A stretch of 11,300 bases of DNA from positions 648,752 through 660,051 of the forward strand of contig GG745334.1 of assembly GCA_000151295.1 (NCBI GenBank), read 5' to 3'. The notes beneath the pieces were generated by a model. That model saw nothing but the letters and a program-made list of their open reading frames with translations. It was not told the DNA's origin and did no database searches. Positions 9,082 to 11,300 of the stretch are shown here, piece by piece. Source of the stretch: Allomyces macrogynus ATCC 38327. Taxonomy: Eukaryota; Blastocladiomycota; Blastocladiomycetes; Blastocladiales; Blastocladiaceae. Position numbers and translations under genes: made by a program. Position 1 is the stretch's first letter; the number at the start of each line of letters is the position of its first letter.

Positions 9082-10468
9082 ATGTCGGGCGCCGTTCCTG
9101 AATCCGTGGCCGCGGCCGTCCTCGTCCAGTCGGCATCGCTCGAGGGTGAGCCCATTGCCAAGGGCCCCGACTTCAACCAGCCGCAGACGCTGCACTCCCT
9201 CCTCAATGGATACAAGTCGATTGGATTCCAGGGCACCTCGCTCGGCCGCGCCATGGAGATTGTCGACAAGATGGTATGGCACCAGAATGGGGTCAAGCGC
9301 GGCCGAACCAAATCAACATACTCGACCCGGCGACCAGAACCGAGAAGCTGACGACCAATTCCGGTGGGCAATGTCGAGTAGAGGAATTGGACCTTGGCCG
9401 ACGAGCCCATCAAGCCCGACGAGGAAGAGGACCTCAAGGACCCCAAGGCGCGCAAGCAGGTCAAGTGCAAGATCTTCCTCGGCTACACGTCAAACCTCGT
9501 CTCGTCGGGCCTGCGCGAGGTCATTCGGTACCTTGCCGAGCATAACATGGTATGGCCGTCCTCAGGCTGCCGTCGCGACTGTCGCAAGCAATTTTGCTAA
9601 TTTCATGAACCCGACCTGCACGCTTTAGATTGACGTGATTGTGACCACGGCGGGCGGTGTCGAAGAGGACATTATCAAGTGCCTTGGCGAGACCTATCTC
9701 GGCGACTTTCATCTCAAGGGCAAGGATTTGCGGTCCAAGGGGCTCAACCGCATCGGCAACCTGCTCGTGCCCAACGACAACTACTGCAAGTTTGAAGACT
9801 GGGTCATTCCTGTGCTGGACGAGTGCCTTGCCGAGCAGCAAAAGACGGTACGCATTGCCCATCACGCTCGCCTGCTTCGTCCCCCAGAATCTCACCCGTC
9901 TTTCTCAAATAGGGCCAGCCATGGACCCCGTCGCGCCTGATTGACCGTCTCGGCGAGCGCATCAACGACCCTCGTTCCATCTACTACTGGTGCCACAAGA
10001 ACAAGATCCCTGTCTACTGCCCGGCCATTACCGACGGGTCGCTTGGCGACATGATCTACTTCCACTCGTTCCGCAGCCCAGGTTTGATTGTCGACCTCGT
10101 TGCCGACATTCGGTCGATCAACAACCAGGCCGTCTACGCCAGGAAGACAGGCATGATTATTCTCGGCGGCGGTGTCGTCAAGCATCACATTTGCAACGCC
10201 AACTTGATGGTACTTTGTTGTGAGTGGAGCAAGTGGTTTGGCGTCGAACCTCGGCTCACGGATTCGCATCGTGTAGCGCAACGGCGCCGACTACGCCGTC
10301 TACATCAACACGGGCCAGGAATTCGATGGTAGCGATGCCGGCGCGCGGCCCGACGAGGCCGTGAGTTGGGGCAAGATCCGCATCGACGGCGAGTCGGCCA
10401 AGGTCTACGCCGACGCGACGATTGTCTTCCCGCTCATTGTCGCCAACACGTTTGCGCGGCGACCCTGA
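9082..10468 (+). CDS. DHPS: Deoxyhypusine synthase
   Basis: This NAD-dependent enzyme moves the aminobutyl group of spermidine to one lysine of eIF5A, the first step of hypusine formation, in the cytosol. Exons 9082-9273, 9382-9549, 9629-9847, 9913-10209 and 10277-10468 join to 1068 nt: 355 residues plus TGA (human 369). All four introns (108, 79, 65, 67 nt) are in phase 0. Conserved family blocks in order: [20 protein letters not shown] (exon 2), [29 protein letters not shown] (exon 3), [36 protein letters not shown] (exon 4), [17 protein letters not shown] and EAVSWGKIR (exon 5). The catalytic lysine expected in EAVSWGK is K325 (human K329), and the active-site His should be H284. Splicing intron 1 gives [15 protein letters not shown], which is typical of the family. 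The C-terminus (ANTFARRP) stops soon after the conserved core, so the usual acidic tail is missing. Nothing suggests a broken gene. It is head to head with PUS1. Confidence 0.97.
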
Positions 10469-10478
10469 TTTTCCAATC

Positions 10479-10490
10479 GTTTTTTTGCCC
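10479..10490 (+). promoter_or_regulatory. Candidate 3'-end element (T7G run) after DHS
   Basis: A run of seven T followed by G begins 12 nt after the DHS stop. It shares the T-run-plus-G core with the other gene ends but not the GATT extension, so it is a weaker member of the set. Confidence 0.3.
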
Positions 10491-10765
10491 CATGACTGTC
10501 CTCGCTTGTTCGTATCCCCTCCCTAGTCGTACCTATCTTGTAGCCAATTTTGCCAAATGAGCTTGCTTCGCGTGATCTCATGTACTCTTTCAAAATGCCG
10601 CGGCGGTTGTCGCTCAGAAAATTCGTGGCAGTGGCCGTGACGAGCGCTAAGAAACCGGGGTACATTGCAGCGGTGCAAGAGAGAAAATAACAACAGGGGT
10701 CGGCGGCCCGAAACCAAAACCAAAGCGAAAAAAATCGAATGCAAATGGACCAACCAAAGTCATCG

Positions 10766-10774
10766 CCAAAAAGC
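10766..10774 (-). promoter_or_regulatory. Candidate 3'-end element (T5G run) after the last gene
   Basis: GCTTTTTGG on the minus strand starts 41 nt after the TGA at 10815. It begins with the same GCTTTTTG as the element after the large membrane-protein gene. Confidence 0.32.
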
Positions 10775-10814
10775 GCGGCCAGCGCTGCAGGACACCAGGC
10801 CCCTCCCCCCCCAC

Positions 10815-11300
10815 TCAGTTGACAAACACGGCATGCACGCGCTCCAGCTCGGCCGGACTATACAGGTGGCAGGCGACCTTGACTCCCGGCACGGGCTCGC
10901 CCGGTACTGGTGCCGCGGCCGCAGCAGCTGCCGCCGCGGCCGCAGCGCCACGCGGTCCACCGACAACTGAGTGCACCATGGGCACACGAATCGTGCCGAT
11001 CCGCGGGGCCTTGTCGATGCCCGTGAGCTGTGTCGCAAACGAGAACGACGAGAACGTCGACGACGCCGACAAACGCCGCTCGTGGCGTGCGCGCGCAAGC
11101 CCGCCGTGCCGGACCCCCGCGGTCGCAGCTGCTGCGGCAGCCGCATGTGGACTCGCAGCAAGCGTCAACCGCGCGGCACTCGCGTGCAACATCGCGGCCT
11201 TGCGCGCGAGCAGGCGCGCATTGATCCGGTCGCGCGCGAGCTTGAACAGCCGGAACGCGTCTCGAGCGGGGTCCACTTGGGGTTCTTGGCCGCCGTGGGT
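10815..11300 (-). CDS. C-terminal part of an unidentified Ala-rich protein (partial, 5' end outside window)
   Basis: A minus-strand frame is open from the window edge to TGA at 10817-10815, about 161 residues. It begins with a basic helical-looking stretch (DAFRLFKLARDRINARLLAR), followed by Ala/His/Arg-rich low-complexity sequence with a seven-Ala run. A more ordinary segment (FATQLTGIDKAPRIGTIRVP) comes next, then an Ala run of about twelve (~10913-10950), a Pro/Gly/Val linker and a globular-looking end (VACHLYSPAELERVHAVFVN). The polyalanine tract uses mixed GCN codons, so it is probably a protein-level feature rather than fresh slippage. I do not recognise the family. The last ~24 bases at the window edge read more plausibly in another frame (AAKNPKWTP), so an exon boundary or a base error may lie near 11270. 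Confidence 0.55.
   Translation of the reverse strand, partial: THGGQEPQVDPARDAFRLFKLARDRINARLLARKAAMLHASAARLTLAASPHAAAAAAATAGVRHGGLARARHERRLSASSTFSSFSFATQLTGIDKAPRIGTIRVPMVHSVVGGPRGAAAAAAAAAAAAPVPGEPVPGVKVACHLYSPAELERVHAVFVN

Larger units (their letters stand above)
10469..10814. other. Convergent intergenic region between DHS and the last gene
   Basis: These 346 bp follow the DHS TGA and end at the stop of the minus-strand gene at 10815. It holds T-run elements for both genes (10479-10490 + and 10774-10766 -), an A-rich stretch around 10680-10740 and a C-tract around 10801-10812 (G-tract on the minus strand, directly after that gene's stop). Short frames here give no recognisable protein. 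Confidence 0.5.

Noticed and set aside
7780..9351. 523-codon open frame on the plus strand
   Set aside because: It lies antisense to the well-supported PUS1 gene and only near its end enters DHS exon 1, in a different frame from DHS. Its Ala/Arg/Pro-rich translation has no domain.
10913..10950. GCN repeat as an unstable microsatellite
   Set aside because: Codons for Ala are mixed rather than a uniform repeat, so it is better read as a polyalanine tract kept at the protein level.
1..11300. Mobile element, CRISPR array, tRNA/rRNA or defence island
   Set aside because: No terminal repeats, transposase or reverse-transcriptase motifs, spaced direct repeats or tRNA-like cloverleaf were noticed. 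The recognisable genes are eukaryotic and intron-bearing, which does not fit a prokaryotic defence locus.

Overview
This is a nuclear window from a compact, GC-rich, intron-containing unicellular eukaryote. The evidence is eukaryotic genes (deoxyhypusine synthase, a Pus1-type pseudouridine synthase, a probable Nnf1/PMF1 kinetochore subunit) broken by many short introns, mostly 61-79 nt. The large surface protein, built from Pmp-type beta-helix repeats plus a polytopic membrane domain, is of a kind I associate with free-living heterotrophic protists such as apusomonads (Thecamonas-like) or relatives of choanoflagellates. That placement is inference. I see no mobile element, rRNA, tRNA, CRISPR array or prokaryotic operon.

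Layout. Six genes strictly alternate in strand: (1) 1-138 +, the last 45 codons of an unidentified gene; (2) 5324-336 -, an 11-exon gene for a ~1442-residue membrane protein; (3) 5986-6906 +, a 4-exon gene for a 236-residue Nnf1/PMF1-like protein; (4) 8843-7186 -, PUS1, whose N-terminal catalytic region is broken by at least three single-base frame changes; (5) 9082-10468 +, a 5-exon deoxyhypusine synthase of 355 residues; (6) 11300-10815 -, the C-terminal end of an unrecognised Ala-rich protein. Genes 2/3 and 4/5 are divergent and may share promoters (661 and 238 bp). Genes 1/2, 3/4 and 5/6 are convergent (197, 279 and 346 bp).

The exon structures were worked out by hand from reading-frame continuity, family similarity and GT-AG boundaries. 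The summed exons of genes 2, 3 and 5 are exact multiples of three ending in stop codons. The 17 introns share an unusual donor, GTNCGT-like with C at +4 in 13 of 17. Most have a CTNAC-type candidate branch site, and 11 of 17 end in TAG. Five of the six gene ends carry a T5-7G run 12-50 nt after the stop, a candidate 3'-end signal in place of AATAAA.

Functionally the genes do not form one pathway. PUS1 (tRNA modification) and DHS (eIF5A hypusination) both serve translation and are arranged head to head. The Nnf1-like protein would act at the kinetochore. The large protein would act at the cell surface.
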